The notes beneath the pieces were generated by a model, which did not search any database, was not told the DNA's origin, and saw nothing but the letters and a program-made list of their open reading frames with translations. From contig SFQY01000022.1 in NCBI GenBank assembly GCA_004562395.1, positions 1 through 43,999 on the forward strand: DNA of 43,999 nucleotides. The letters run 5' to 3'. A program made the translations under genes and the position numbers. Positions 1 through 9,162 of this stretch are shown piece by piece (the stretch's first letter is position 1; the number at the start of each line of letters is the position of its first letter). The stretch is from a bacterium. Its GTDB lineage: Bacteria; Bacillota; Clostridia; Oscillospirales; Oscillospiraceae.

Positions 1-281
1 ATTAATTTAAAAAACCGTATACACAATTACACTATACAAAATAAATAAAGCGACATCAAAAAGTTAGATATTTATCAAAATAACATACTATTATGCTCGC
101 TAACCATTTAAAAAGTTCTGTATAGCCTAATTTTTGAAGAGTTTAGGATTCAATATCGCTCATCATTCACGCCCCCTATCCTTTGTCTATATTATGCCAC
201 ACTTTCCCTTTTCCTGCAGCGGTTTTGAGACGCTATTTGCATTCTCAGCAAATCCGTAATAACCGCACTTTTCGCATCCTA
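1..281. other. AT-rich flank, no gene seen
   Basis: This stretch is strongly AT-rich compared with the rest of the window. I see no reading frame with a ribosome binding site, no tRNA fold and no clear terminator. It lies beyond the 3' end of the leftward tRNA operon. Confidence 0.6.
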
Positions 282-360
282 CTTCTTCACTATTCACTAT
301 TACCTATTACTTTCCAAAAATCGGCCCCCAAAAATTAGTGAATAGTGAATAGTGAAGAAG
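282..360. repeat. 18-bp perfect inverted repeat
   Basis: The arms at 282-299 and 343-360 are perfect reverse complements built from the motif TAGTGAATAGTGAA, with a 43-nt spacer. Within the right arm the unit TAGTGAA is repeated in tandem. It lies just past the terminator of the tRNA operon. It could be a second terminator-like structure or the end of a small mobile element. Confidence 0.7.
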
Positions 361-365
361 TAATA

Positions 366-402
366 AGTAAAATCGGCAATCTTCTGTCGAAGATTGCCGA
401 TT
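366..402 (-). terminator. terminator of the tRNA operon
   Basis: A hairpin with arms AATCGGCAATCTT and AAGATTGCCGATT (371-402) encloses a six-base loop. On the minus strand it is followed by a short T-rich run. It lies directly downstream of the tRNA-Cys gene. Confidence 0.75.
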
Positions 403-405
403 TTT

Positions 406-480
406 TGGAGGTACCGCCCAGATTTGAACTGGGGAATAAAGGTTTTGCAGACCTTTGCCTTACCACTTGGCCACGGTACC
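406..480 (-). tRNA. tRNA-Cys (GCA)
   Basis: On the minus strand the sequence folds as a tRNA with acceptor stem GGTACCG/CGGTACC, anticodon GCA, U73 discriminator and an encoded CCA. It is the last of five tRNAs in one leftward operon. A hairpin (about 487-515) separates it from tRNA-Gly. Confidence 0.95.
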
Positions 481-522
481 GTATGAAATAAGGAACGCTT
501 TTCGGTGCGTTCCTTATCTGTT

Positions 523-598
523 TGGAGCGGGTGACGAGGCTCGAACTCGCTACCTCCACCTTGGCAAGGTGGCGCTCTACCAGATGAGCTACACCCGC
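523..598 (-). tRNA. tRNA-Gly (GCC)
   Basis: Minus-strand cloverleaf with acceptor stem GCGGGTG/CACCCGC, anticodon GCC, discriminator U73 and an encoded CCA. It is fourth in the operon. A GGTTCCG...CGGAACC hairpin lies in the spacer to tRNA-Phe. Confidence 0.95.
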
Positions 599-625
599 AT
601 CTCGGTTCCGGTTTTATCGGAACCG

Positions 626-701
<76 letters not shown>

Positions 702-744
702 ATATTGAGGAGAACAAACTCCTCAATGCTGCATAGATGCAATA

Positions 745-821
745 TGGCGACCCGGAACGGACTCGAACCGTCGACCTCCAGCGTGACAGGCTGGCGTGCT
801 AACCGACTGCACCACCGGGCC
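745..821 (-). tRNA. tRNA-Asp (GTC)
   Basis: Minus-strand cloverleaf with anticodon GTC, acceptor stem GGCCCGG/CCGGGTC, G73 discriminator (the usual Asp identity base) and an encoded CCA. It is second in the operon, eight bases after tRNA-Val. Confidence 0.95.
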
Positions 822-829
822 AAATGGAA

Positions 830-905
830 TGGTGGGAACAACAGGGCTCGAACCTGTGACCCCATGCTTGTAAGGCATGTGCTCTCCCAGCTGAGCTATG
901 CTCCC
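830..905 (-). tRNA. tRNA-Val (TAC)
   Basis: Minus-strand cloverleaf with anticodon TAC, acceptor stem GGGAGCA/TGTTCCC, discriminator A73 and an encoded CCA. It is the first gene of the operon, about 40 bases downstream of the -10 box. Confidence 0.95.
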
Positions 906-945
906 GAACACTTCGCGTTGACTGTTTGCCTCAGCGACGTGTTTT

Positions 946-974
946 ATTATACACAAGGGGTCCCGTTTTGTCAA
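946..974 (-). promoter_or_regulatory. consensus promoter of the tRNA operon
   Basis: On the minus strand a perfect -35 TTGACA (969-974) and a perfect -10 TATAAT (946-951) are separated by exactly 17 bases. This is a full-consensus vegetative promoter, as expected for a strongly expressed stable-RNA operon. No strong terminator separates hslO from it, so read-through from upstream is also possible. Confidence 0.92.
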
Positions 975-1048
975 GAACTTTTTTCGATTTTTTCCTGACA
1001 ATTATTCTGTGGAGTATCCCTGATATTCCCCGCCATTTCCGGAAGATT

Positions 1049-1927
1049 TCAAATTTTTTCCAGCAATTCTCTGATGTCCTCCGGTGTGAACCGGTAGACG
1101 GTGTCACAGAATTGGCATTCGACCGGGAAGGTTTTTCCCTCCTGCATGATATCCGTCAGTTCCCGGCGGCCCAAGCTGATCAGAGCGCTTTCCACCCGGT
1201 GCCGGGAGCAATAGCACTTATAGCAGACCGGAGCCGTCTCCATAAACACCACACCCAATGTACCGCAGACCTGGCCCAGGATATCCTCCGGTGTCATCCC
1301 CGCCTCCAGCATGGGAGTCACGGCACCGGCGCGCTGGATACCGGCCTCCAGCGCGGAAATGATCTCCTCCGGTGCTCCGGGCAGCAGCTGTACCAGGTAT
1401 CCCCCCGCCACCTTCACACTTCTGTCCCGGTCCACCAGTACGCCCAGGGCACAGGCCGTAGGCGTCTGCTCCGACTGGGCAAAATAGGCTGTCACATCAT
1501 CGCCGATCTCCCCGGAAACCAACTGCGTAGAGCCGACATAAGGCTCCTTCATCTGCAGGTCCCGGATCACCGTCAGCGTGCCGTCGGTGCCCACGGTGGC
1601 GCCCACGTCCAGCTTGCCGGGATATTTTTCCACCAACGGGACCTTAGGCTCCGTAACGCAGCCCCGGACATTGCCAGCAGCATCGGAAACCACGGTAATG
1701 GTCCCGATGGGACCGCCGCCCCGGATCTGCAGGGTCATGGAGCCGTTTTCCACCTTCTGCATGTTGCCCATCATGGAAGCTGCCGTCAGCGCCCGTCCGA
1801 AGGCTGCCGTGGCATTCGGCGTCGTCCCCTGTATTTCCGCGCCCCGGCGAACAAGCTCCGTAGAGCGGATGGCCACAGCCTTCACAAAACCGTCCATAGA
1901 CATTCCGCGAACCAAATAATCGTTCAT
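1049..1927 (-). CDS. hslO: Hsp33 redox-regulated chaperonin
   Basis: Hsp33 is a cytosolic holdase chaperone that is switched on when oxidation releases zinc from its C-terminal cysteines. The 292-residue length is normal for the family. The C-terminal part shows the zinc-binding pattern C-x-C (CYC) followed about 30 residues later by C-x2-C (CQFC). The N-terminal fold carries the family glycine-rich segment with IRGGGPIGT. The start codon overlaps the stop of the upstream methyltransferase gene by four bases (ATGA), so the two are translationally coupled. No clear terminator follows before the tRNA promoter. Confidence 0.96.
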   Translation of the reverse strand: MNDYLVRGMSMDGFVKAVAIRSTELVRRGAEIQGTTPNATAAFGRALTAASMMGNMQKVENGSMTLQIRGGGPIGTITVVSDAAGNVRGCVTEPKVPLVEKYPGKLDVGATVGTDGTLTVIRDLQMKEPYVGSTQLVSGEIGDDVTAYFAQSEQTPTACALGVLVDRDRSVKVAGGYLVQLLPGAPEEIISALEAGIQRAGAVTPMLEAGMTPEDILGQVCGTLGVVFMETAPVCYKCYCSRHRVESALISLGRRELTDIMQEGKTFPVECQFCDTVYRFTPEDIRELLEKI

Positions 1928-2673
1928 TTTCTTTTTCCCTTTCTTGCTTTGAAATAGATCCGCTGCTCCCCTTCCCTGGGCGCCTCAAACAGCCGGTCAG
2001 CATAAACACCGATATGTGTGAAGCCAGCTGCACGCAGATATTCCGTCAGCTGCTCACGGGAATAGGCATATTCCCGGTGTTCCTCGAAGGACCGCTGCCA
2101 CAGCCCTCCCCGTCGCTGAAACAGATCCATGCCGTAGGAGCAGATATTGCTGGCTTCATCAAATTCTCCCCGCCAGACGCAGTACACGTCGTCATCCTCG
2201 TCCAGGAACACCTGTCCGTCCATGGCCCGGAGCTTTTCCGGGGTGTTGACGTCGAAAATAAAGATTCCGCCGGGGTTCAAAGCCTTGTAGATCCGGCGGA
2301 TGGCCTCAGCGCAGTCCGCTGGGTTTGTGATGTAATCCAGACTGTCCAGGGCGCAGACCGCCAGGTCAACGCCTCTGTCGAGCCAGAGCCTCTGAAGAGG
2401 CTGGCAGAGGAACCGGGGCGGATTTTCCATTTCCGCGGTTTTCTGCTGTGCCACCGTCAGCATCTCCTCGGACATGTCCACCGCCGTAACCCGAAGGCCG
2501 CGCCGTGCCAGGATCGCGGCAACGGAACCGGTTCCGCAGGCCAGGTCAACGGCAGTCCTTGGCTTCAGGCCCTCCTGCCTGAGGATCTCCTCATAGAAAT
2601 TCACCGTGGCTTCATAATCCACGTCATTGGTCAGCCGGTCATAGCTGGCGGCCAACGCCTCATACGCACCCAT
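1924..2673 (-). CDS. class I SAM-dependent methyltransferase
   Basis: A small soluble methyltransferase of about 249 residues. Motif I is visible as DLACGTGSVA near residue 43, followed by the acidic residue of AVDMSEEML that binds the SAM ribose, and a later LDSLDYI/NPGGIFIFD region typical of the UbiE/Tam-like Rossmann fold. The substrate cannot be told from sequence. I chose the ATG at 2671-2673 because GGAGG lies six bases upstream; longer frames lack a binding site. It overlaps hslO by four bases, which suggests a two-gene operon. Confidence 0.88.
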   Translation of the reverse strand: MGAYEALAASYDRLTNDVDYEATVNFYEEILRQEGLKPRTAVDLACGTGSVAAILARRGLRVTAVDMSEEMLTVAQQKTAEMENPPRFLCQPLQRLWLDRGVDLAVCALDSLDYITNPADCAEAIRRIYKALNPGGIFIFDVNTPEKLRAMDGQVFLDEDDDVYCVWRGEFDEASNICSYGMDLFQRRGGLWQRSFEEHREYAYSREQLTEYLRAAGFTHIGVYADRLFEAPREGEQRIYFKARKGKRK

Positions 2674-2814
2674 AACATTCCTCCCGGGAAATTGGAAGTC
2701 AGCGGAAAGGGAAATCGCGAAGAAGCACGGCATTCCTTTCGGTTTTACAAGATATCCGCTTGGACGAGCTTCTTCCTGATTCGCTATTTACGATTCCTTA
2801 TTTCTTTTTGCGCA

Positions 2815-3098
2815 TATCGGTTTTCTCAGCAAAGCAAAAAAATGGCGTTTGACGGGGTATACCGTAGGGCGGGGGCTCGCCCCCGCCGCTCGGTTCCGGG
2901 TTTGAACGGTTGCCATTTAACCTAAATATCCAAAAGCGATACGTTTTGGCGGAGGCGAGCCCCCGCCCTACAGTATGAACGAACCTTTTTCCATTCAACA
3001 AACCGATCGGAAATTTGCAGCGGGTCGGCGGGGTCATGACATAAGCCCTACGCCCCCCGTTAAACACCAATTTATCGGACAGCGGAGCAAAGCCGATA
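2815..3098. mobile_element. MITE-like repeat with degenerate terminal inverted repeats
   Basis: The left end (2815 on) and the right end (to 3098, read in reverse) both start TATCGGyTTT and share the blocks CTCnGC, AAATTGG or AAAATGG, GTTTrACGGGG and GTAGGGC. This gives imperfect terminal inverted repeats of about 50 bases. Inside lie inverted GC-rich copies of GTAGGGCGGGGGC (2864-2887 and 2955-2971). No transposase is present. A further half-copy of the end is seen at 43834. The element fills the gap between the methyltransferase gene and the ftsZ terminator. Confidence 0.65.
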
Positions 3099-3112
3099 GA
3101 CACATTCCTTTT

Positions 3113-3148
3113 TTATAAAACACAACCCGGCCCGTTCGGGCCGGGTTG
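3113..3148 (-). terminator. terminator of ftsZ / dcw operon
   Basis: An 11-bp perfect stem (CAACCCGGCCC/GGGCCGGGTTG, 3123-3148) with loop GTTC is followed on the minus strand by GTTTTAT. It starts 13 bases after the ftsZ stop codon and probably ends the dcw transcript. Confidence 0.85.
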
Positions 3149-3161
3149 CGGAAACGCTGGT

Positions 3162-4280
<1,119 letters not shown>

Positions 4281-4433
4281 ATTACTCTTCCTCCTATGTA
4301 TCTTTTCGCAGTCGCGGGTACGCCGCTTCCGTCTCGTTTCGTTGCTCATGCTCTTTACATTCTATCCTTAAATTCTGGATTGGTCAATAGAAAATCTTCC
4401 GATTCGCCAAATTATTTACAAAATTATTACATC

Positions 4434-5789
4434 TTATGCAAAGGGTGTATATCCAACCTTGTCAGGCCAAATGGTAAAGCTCAGGTCCAGAATTCCGGAC
4501 TGATAGTCACTCATCTGCAGGATCACGTCGTTCATACACGCGATTTTGTAATCCAGCCGGGAGGAATCTCCCAGGTTCACCTGATAGCGGGTACCGTACC
4601 ACAGGACAATATCCTCAATGCGGCTGACATCCACACTGGCGGCGCTGCCCACGATATCGTTTTCTTCCAGTGCCTTCAGGATCTGAAGCGCGGTGGTCAG
4701 GCGCTGGGCTCCGGTGATGGTAACGGGAACCACCTCTCCCGAGGCATCCGTCCCCGCAGGGGCACTTTCCGTGGCAATGCCCTTTTCACCGGCAACGGGA
4801 TACTCCAGAGTCACACCCAGGACCTGGGTATAGTTGGAGGCTTTTCCGCTGTTGGTCTGCTCCACCACCCGGCCGTCGGAGTTCATCAGCCACCACTGGC
4901 CGTTGGAATCCTTGATGGCGTAGACCACCTCCTCTTCCACGATGATAATATTGACAGTATCCGGTAATTTTATACCGAAGCGCACATCTTTGACATAGGG
5001 AAGATTGGCCTTGATCAGCGCTCCCGCCCGGGCCCGGCTGAAGGTCAGAAGGTTGTCGCCTTCGCTGATCCCGGAGGCTTCCCGGACCGTCCAGGCGCTG
5101 TATACATCCGCGCCGGATACGGTGATGGTCTCCACCTTGAAAAAGACGGACAGTCCCATGACCAGCGCGACGACCACCGCCGTGACCGTCAGAAGCTGAA
5201 CGAACAGCCGGTTTCGGTTAAAGGCCTGGGGCTGGGTATAGATCACAGCCGGAGCAGGCTGCTGGGGCCGCTGTTTGGGACGGGAGGTCTTCTTTGAGGA
5301 CCGCTTTTTCTCCTGCGCATCCGCCGCCCGCTTTTGGGCCGCGCCGCGGAAAAGGGCTCCCACAGAAGCCAGGGCAGATTTCTTCTTGGGCTTACTGTTG
5401 CCGTAGGCACGCTTTTTATTGGAAACACTGTCCGGCAGGCCCTCCTGCCGGGATGATTTTGGGGCCTGGGTTTTTTGTGCCGCGGGACGCTGTTTGCGGT
5501 CGGGCTGTTTCTGTACGGAAGCCGCCGGACGGCGCCGGGCCTCTCCGGTTCCGGAAGGGGACTGCTTCGGCTGCTGACGGGGTGCGGGTTTACTTGCTCC
5601 GGCGTTTCCCTCCGCACCGGCGCGCCGCTGGGTTCCGGCAGGGGCAGCCGGTTCCTTCCGGGGCTGGCGGGAGGGTTCCTCCGCCGCGGGACGCCGCGTG
5701 CCGCTCTGGGCACGCTTCTGGCCGTTTCCCGGAGATTGCTGACGGGGGCGGCGGGCAGCCTCCTCCCGTTTCTCTTGTGTTTTATCCAT
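4434..5789 (-). CDS. ftsQ: cell division protein FtsQ/DivIB
   Basis: Bitopic divisome protein. Residues 1-195 form an unusually long cytoplasmic tail rich in Arg, Lys, Gln, Pro and Ala. One transmembrane helix follows (about 196-217), then the extracellular POTRA domain (FFKVETITVSGADVYSAW... through VEEEVVYAI). The beta domain ends in the short sequence GYTPFA. DivIB/FtsQ links FtsL and DivIC with the septal synthase. The start has AGGAGG six bases upstream. The gene begins 23 bases after murG and is followed by a 153-base gap before ftsZ. At 451 residues it is clearly longer than typical family members because of the tail. Confidence 0.9.
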   Translation of the reverse strand: MDKTQEKREEAARRPRQQSPGNGQKRAQSGTRRPAAEEPSRQPRKEPAAPAGTQRRAGAEGNAGASKPAPRQQPKQSPSGTGEARRRPAASVQKQPDRKQRPAAQKTQAPKSSRQEGLPDSVSNKKRAYGNSKPKKKSALASVGALFRGAAQKRAADAQEKKRSSKKTSRPKQRPQQPAPAVIYTQPQAFNRNRLFVQLLTVTAVVVALVMGLSVFFKVETITVSGADVYSAWTVREASGISEGDNLLTFSRARAGALIKANLPYVKDVRFGIKLPDTVNIIIVEEEVVYAIKDSNGQWWLMNSDGRVVEQTNSGKASNYTQVLGVTLEYPVAGEKGIATESAPAGTDASGEVVPVTITGAQRLTTALQILKALEENDIVGSAASVDVSRIEDIVLWYGTRYQVNLGDSSRLDYKIACMNDVILQMSDYQSGILDLSFTIWPDKVGYTPFA

Positions 5790-5812
5790 ATGGTTCCTCC
5801 TGGGTTGGGACT

Positions 5813-6934
5813 TCAGCGCGAGGCCAGCTGCTCCACAATATCGCAGATCCGGTCTGTGGAATCCAGCCGCACCATCGCGTGAAGCTTTCCGGACATTTCC
5901 TCACGGCGGGCCTCGTCGGCCAGCAGCGTCTTGATCTGTCCGTACAGAAGCTCCGGCGTGCAATCCTTCTCCAGGATCACCACCGCGCCGCCTCCCGCTT
6001 CCAGGACCCGGGCATTTTTCTCCTGATGGTTATTGGTCACATTGGGCGAGGGAATCAGAATGCAGGGCGTACCGGAGGCGGCAATCTCATTGCAGGTTGC
6101 GGAACCGGCACGGCCGATCACCACATCTGCCGCCGCCATCACGGCGGGCATGTTGTAGATATACTCCCGGATATCCAGAGAAGGACAGTTCTCGTAATCC
6201 ACACCGTTATCCTTCACCCGCCGGGGCATCCATTCCTTTCCGAAGCTGCCGGTGGCGTGGATATGATGGAAGGGAAAGCCATCCTTCTGCTCCAGGGCCA
6301 TCATGTCGGCCACGGTCTCATTCATGACCTTTGCGCCCTGGCTTCCGAAGGCGGAAGCCACCACATAGCCGCTGAGCCCCAGCTCCTTCCGGGCTTCCTC
6401 CTTGGTATCGTAGATGAATTCCCGGCGGACGGGCATTCCCACCACCTCCACCTTTTCCGGATGCTTATAGTGCCGGACGCTTTCCTCAAAGGCCACCAGG
6501 ACCCGGCTGGCCCTGCTGGCCGCCAGCTTGGTGGTCACACCGGGGACCGCGTTGCTCTCGTGGACGCAGGTGGGGATTTTCATGGACTGGGCGGCATGCA
6601 GTGCCGGGAAGCTGGCGTATCCGCCGGTCCCGATCACCACATCGGGCTGAAATTCCCGAAAAATCTCCTTACAGGCTTTGGACGCGCTGAGAACGCATTG
6701 GACAGCCTTGATATTTTTCTTTAACGCGGCAAGGTTTTTTCCGCGGCTCAAGCCGGAGCCGGGAAGACACCTGACCTCATATCCCGCCTGGGGGACCAGC
6801 TTCTCCTCCATGTGACTCACCGCCCCAATAAACAGGATCCGGCAGTCCGGATGGCGCTCTTTCATCATATTGGCAACCGCGATGGCAGGATTGATATGTC
6901 CGGCTGTGCCGCCGCAGGTAAAGATCAGGTTCAT
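5813..6934 (-). CDS. murG: UDP-GlcNAc transferase MurG
   Basis: MurG adds GlcNAc from UDP-GlcNAc to lipid I on the inner membrane face, giving lipid II. The 373-residue product has the N-terminal G-loop CGGTAGHINPAIA and the donor-binding segment GRAGSATCNEIAASGTP, both diagnostic of GT28 MurG. I chose the ATG at 6932-6934: it overlaps the ftsW stop as ATGA and sits seven bases after GGAGG, whereas the ATG two codons upstream is too close to that site. It is coupled to ftsW. Confidence 0.97.
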   Translation of the reverse strand: MNLIFTCGGTAGHINPAIAVANMMKERHPDCRILFIGAVSHMEEKLVPQAGYEVRCLPGSGLSRGKNLAALKKNIKAVQCVLSASKACKEIFREFQPDVVIGTGGYASFPALHAAQSMKIPTCVHESNAVPGVTTKLAASRASRVLVAFEESVRHYKHPEKVEVVGMPVRREFIYDTKEEARKELGLSGYVVASAFGSQGAKVMNETVADMMALEQKDGFPFHHIHATGSFGKEWMPRRVKDNGVDYENCPSLDIREYIYNMPAVMAAADVVIGRAGSATCNEIAASGTPCILIPSPNVTNNHQEKNARVLEAGGGAVVILEKDCTPELLYGQIKTLLADEARREEMSGKLHAMVRLDSTDRICDIVEQLASR

Positions 6935-8094
6935 ACGCATTCCTCCTGAAGTTTTCTCTGGTTTCTGTGTCTGGATATACTTAAAACGATCCCCATTTCT
7001 CCCAGGTTCACCGCCAGCGCCGTGCCTCCATAGGAGAAAAAAGGCAGCGCGATGCCGGTGGACGGGAGCAGGTTCGTGACTACGCAAAGATTGAGAACGG
7101 TCTGTACGGCGATCAGCGTGGTCAGCCCCGCCGCCAGGACTGTGGAAAAACGGTCCCGGGCATGAAGGGCGATCCAATAGCCCCGCACAATGGCCGCGGC
7201 AAACAATACCACGATTCCCAGCGCTCCCACCAGCCCCAGTTCTTCACAGCAGATGGCGAAGATATAGTCGTTGTACTGAAAGGGCAGGTACAGATATTTT
7301 TGCCGGGATTTTCCGAAGCCCAGACCGAACAGGCCTCCGGAACCAATGGCGTACAGAGACTGCAATATCTGATAGCCGGTATCGCCGGGATCCTGCTCCG
7401 GGTGCAGCCAGGCGGTGACCCGGTCCCCGGCGTAGCCCATGAAGCTGATATAGATCACCACGAATACCGCGGCGGCTCCCGCCCCGGCCAGGAGCCATTT
7501 GGGACTGGTGCCCGCCACAAACATCATCACCACGGCGACCATACCCATGAGCATAATGGCCGACAGGTGCTTTTCCAGCGCCAGGGGGATCAGGATCCCC
7601 ATCAGCGCCATACCGAAGCCCATGACGCCGTAGCGGAACTGCTTTGCGTCCTGCCCGAACAGGCGGGTAAGCCGGGCAAACAGAAGGATCATGGTAAACT
7701 TCGCGATCTCCGAGGGTTGAAACTGAATTCCCGCCAGATTGATCCAGCGCCGCGCGCCGTTGACTTCTTCTCCAATGACCAGCACGGAAAGAAGCAGCAC
7801 AATGCTGAAGCCATACAGCGGCCAGGCAAACCGGTACCAGACCCCGGCGGGGATCCGGCTGAAAAAGTACATGGCTGCCAGGCCGATGGCGGCGCAGACC
7901 GCCTGTTTCTGCAGATATTTTGTGGAAATTTCGTAGCCGGTGTCATACTCGCTCTGGGCAAAACTCGCTGAGTAGAGCATGGTGAGCCCCACGGTCAGAA
8001 GTGCAAGCACCAGAAACAAAAAGGGATAGTCAACACTTTCCCCCGCCCGAGAGCGGCGGTCCTCTTTGGCACGGATTGCACGCTCCGATGCCAT
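6931..8094 (-). CDS. ftsW: SEDS lipid II polymerase FtsW/SpoVE
   Basis: Polytopic SEDS-family glycosyltransferase of 387 residues that polymerises lipid II together with a class B PBP. Family blocks are clear: GARRWINLAGIQFQPSEIAK, GYQILQSLYAIGSGGLFGLG, and the NDYIFAICCEELG segment with the conserved acidic residues. Near the end is LPSTGIALPFFSYGGTAL. About ten hydrophobic helices follow a short basic N-terminus. In spore formers this position is often held by SpoVE; vegetative FtsW and sporulation SpoVE cannot be told apart here. The gene follows mraY after a 76-base gap where murD is usually found. Confidence 0.95.
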   Translation of the reverse strand: MASERAIRAKEDRRSRAGESVDYPFLFLVLALLTVGLTMLYSASFAQSEYDTGYEISTKYLQKQAVCAAIGLAAMYFFSRIPAGVWYRFAWPLYGFSIVLLLSVLVIGEEVNGARRWINLAGIQFQPSEIAKFTMILLFARLTRLFGQDAKQFRYGVMGFGMALMGILIPLALEKHLSAIMLMGMVAVVMMFVAGTSPKWLLAGAGAAAVFVVIYISFMGYAGDRVTAWLHPEQDPGDTGYQILQSLYAIGSGGLFGLGFGKSRQKYLYLPFQYNDYIFAICCEELGLVGALGIVVLFAAAIVRGYWIALHARDRFSTVLAAGLTTLIAVQTVLNLCVVTNLLPSTGIALPFFSYGGTALAVNLGEMGIVLSISRHRNQRKLQEECV

Positions 8095-8170
8095 AAGACA
8101 CTCCCTTCTATGGAAGAGACAGGATAGAAGATATTCTGAGATCAGCGCTGTCTTGTATCTTCCTTAACGA

Positions 8171-9148
8171 TTAACCATTCAGGCCTGCGATGCCGAACCA
8201 GGCCAATACGCACATAATAGCGGAAACCGTGGCAAAGGTCAAAACAATTTTTTCTTCCTTCCAGCCGCACATCTCAAAATGGTGATGAATGGGGGCCATT
8301 TTGAACAGGCGCTTGCCGTGGGTCATCTTAAAGTAGGAGACCTGGAGGATATCGGACATGGTTTCACAGATGTAAACGAAACCCACCAGGATCAGAATCA
8401 GCGGCATTTCCAGGGCAAAGGCCAGGGTTGCGACCACGCCCCCCAGGAACAGAGAGCCGGTGTCTCCCATAAAGACCTTGGCCGGGTGCCAGTTGTAGAA
8501 CAGGTAGGCGATGAGACCGCCGATCAAGGACGCGGGCAGCAGCGCCAGGTCAAACCGTCCCAGCTTGACAGCGGCGGCGGTGAAGAACACCATGACAGGC
8601 AGGGTCACGGAGCTGCTCAGGCCGTCCACACCGTCGGTGAGGTTCACGGAGTTGACGCAGCCCACCATGACGAACATGGCAAAGAAAATGTAGACGATGG
8701 GGTGCAGCCGGAAGCTGACATTGAAGAAGGGAATGTACAGATGGGTGTCCATGCTGCCGCTTTTGTACATGGCGTACAGGAACACCGCCGATACGGCCAT
8801 CTGCAGCATGGCCTTCTGCAGGGAGGTCAGGCCCAGATTCCGATGGAAGCGGATCTTGGTAAAGTCATCCAGGAAGCCGATAAATCCGAAGCAAAGCGCC
8901 AGGAGAAGAACATAGAACACGGTGTAGTCCGTCATGAGAGGCAGATTGCCCAAAAGGCACACGATCGCGGCCAGGATGAACATCAGTCCGCCCATCATGG
9001 GGGTTCCGGCTTTGTAGTTATGCCAGGTGGGACCGATCTCCCGGATGGACTGACCCGCTTTCAGCGCCCGCAGTACCGGCAGCAGCAGGTATCCAAACAA
9101 ACCGGAAAGCCCGAAGCTGATGACGCCTGTGATCAAAATTCTAGTCAT
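8171..9148 (-). CDS. mraY: phospho-MurNAc-pentapeptide transferase MraY
   Basis: MraY transfers phospho-MurNAc-pentapeptide to undecaprenyl phosphate, the first membrane step of lipid II synthesis. The 325-residue protein has ten predicted membrane helices. It shows the catalytic and Mg-binding landmarks D94-D95 (GFLDDFTKIR), the NLTDGVDGL block (169-177), MGDTGSLFLGG (D229) and the APIHHHFE motif (286-292). GGAGG lies eight bases before the ATG. It follows murF by 14 bases. Confidence 0.98.
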   Translation of the reverse strand: MTRILITGVISFGLSGLFGYLLLPVLRALKAGQSIREIGPTWHNYKAGTPMMGGLMFILAAIVCLLGNLPLMTDYTVFYVLLLALCFGFIGFLDDFTKIRFHRNLGLTSLQKAMLQMAVSAVFLYAMYKSGSMDTHLYIPFFNVSFRLHPIVYIFFAMFVMVGCVNSVNLTDGVDGLSSSVTLPVMVFFTAAAVKLGRFDLALLPASLIGGLIAYLFYNWHPAKVFMGDTGSLFLGGVVATLAFALEMPLILILVGFVYICETMSDILQVSYFKMTHGKRLFKMAPIHHHFEMCGWKEEKIVLTFATVSAIMCVLAWFGIAGLNG

Positions 9149-9162
9149 GGATGTATCCTCCG

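Noticed and set aside
2864..2971. GC-rich repeated blocks that could suggest a CRISPR array
   Set aside because: There are only two blocks, in inverted orientation, without unique spacers of equal length. They are inner arms of a repeat element.
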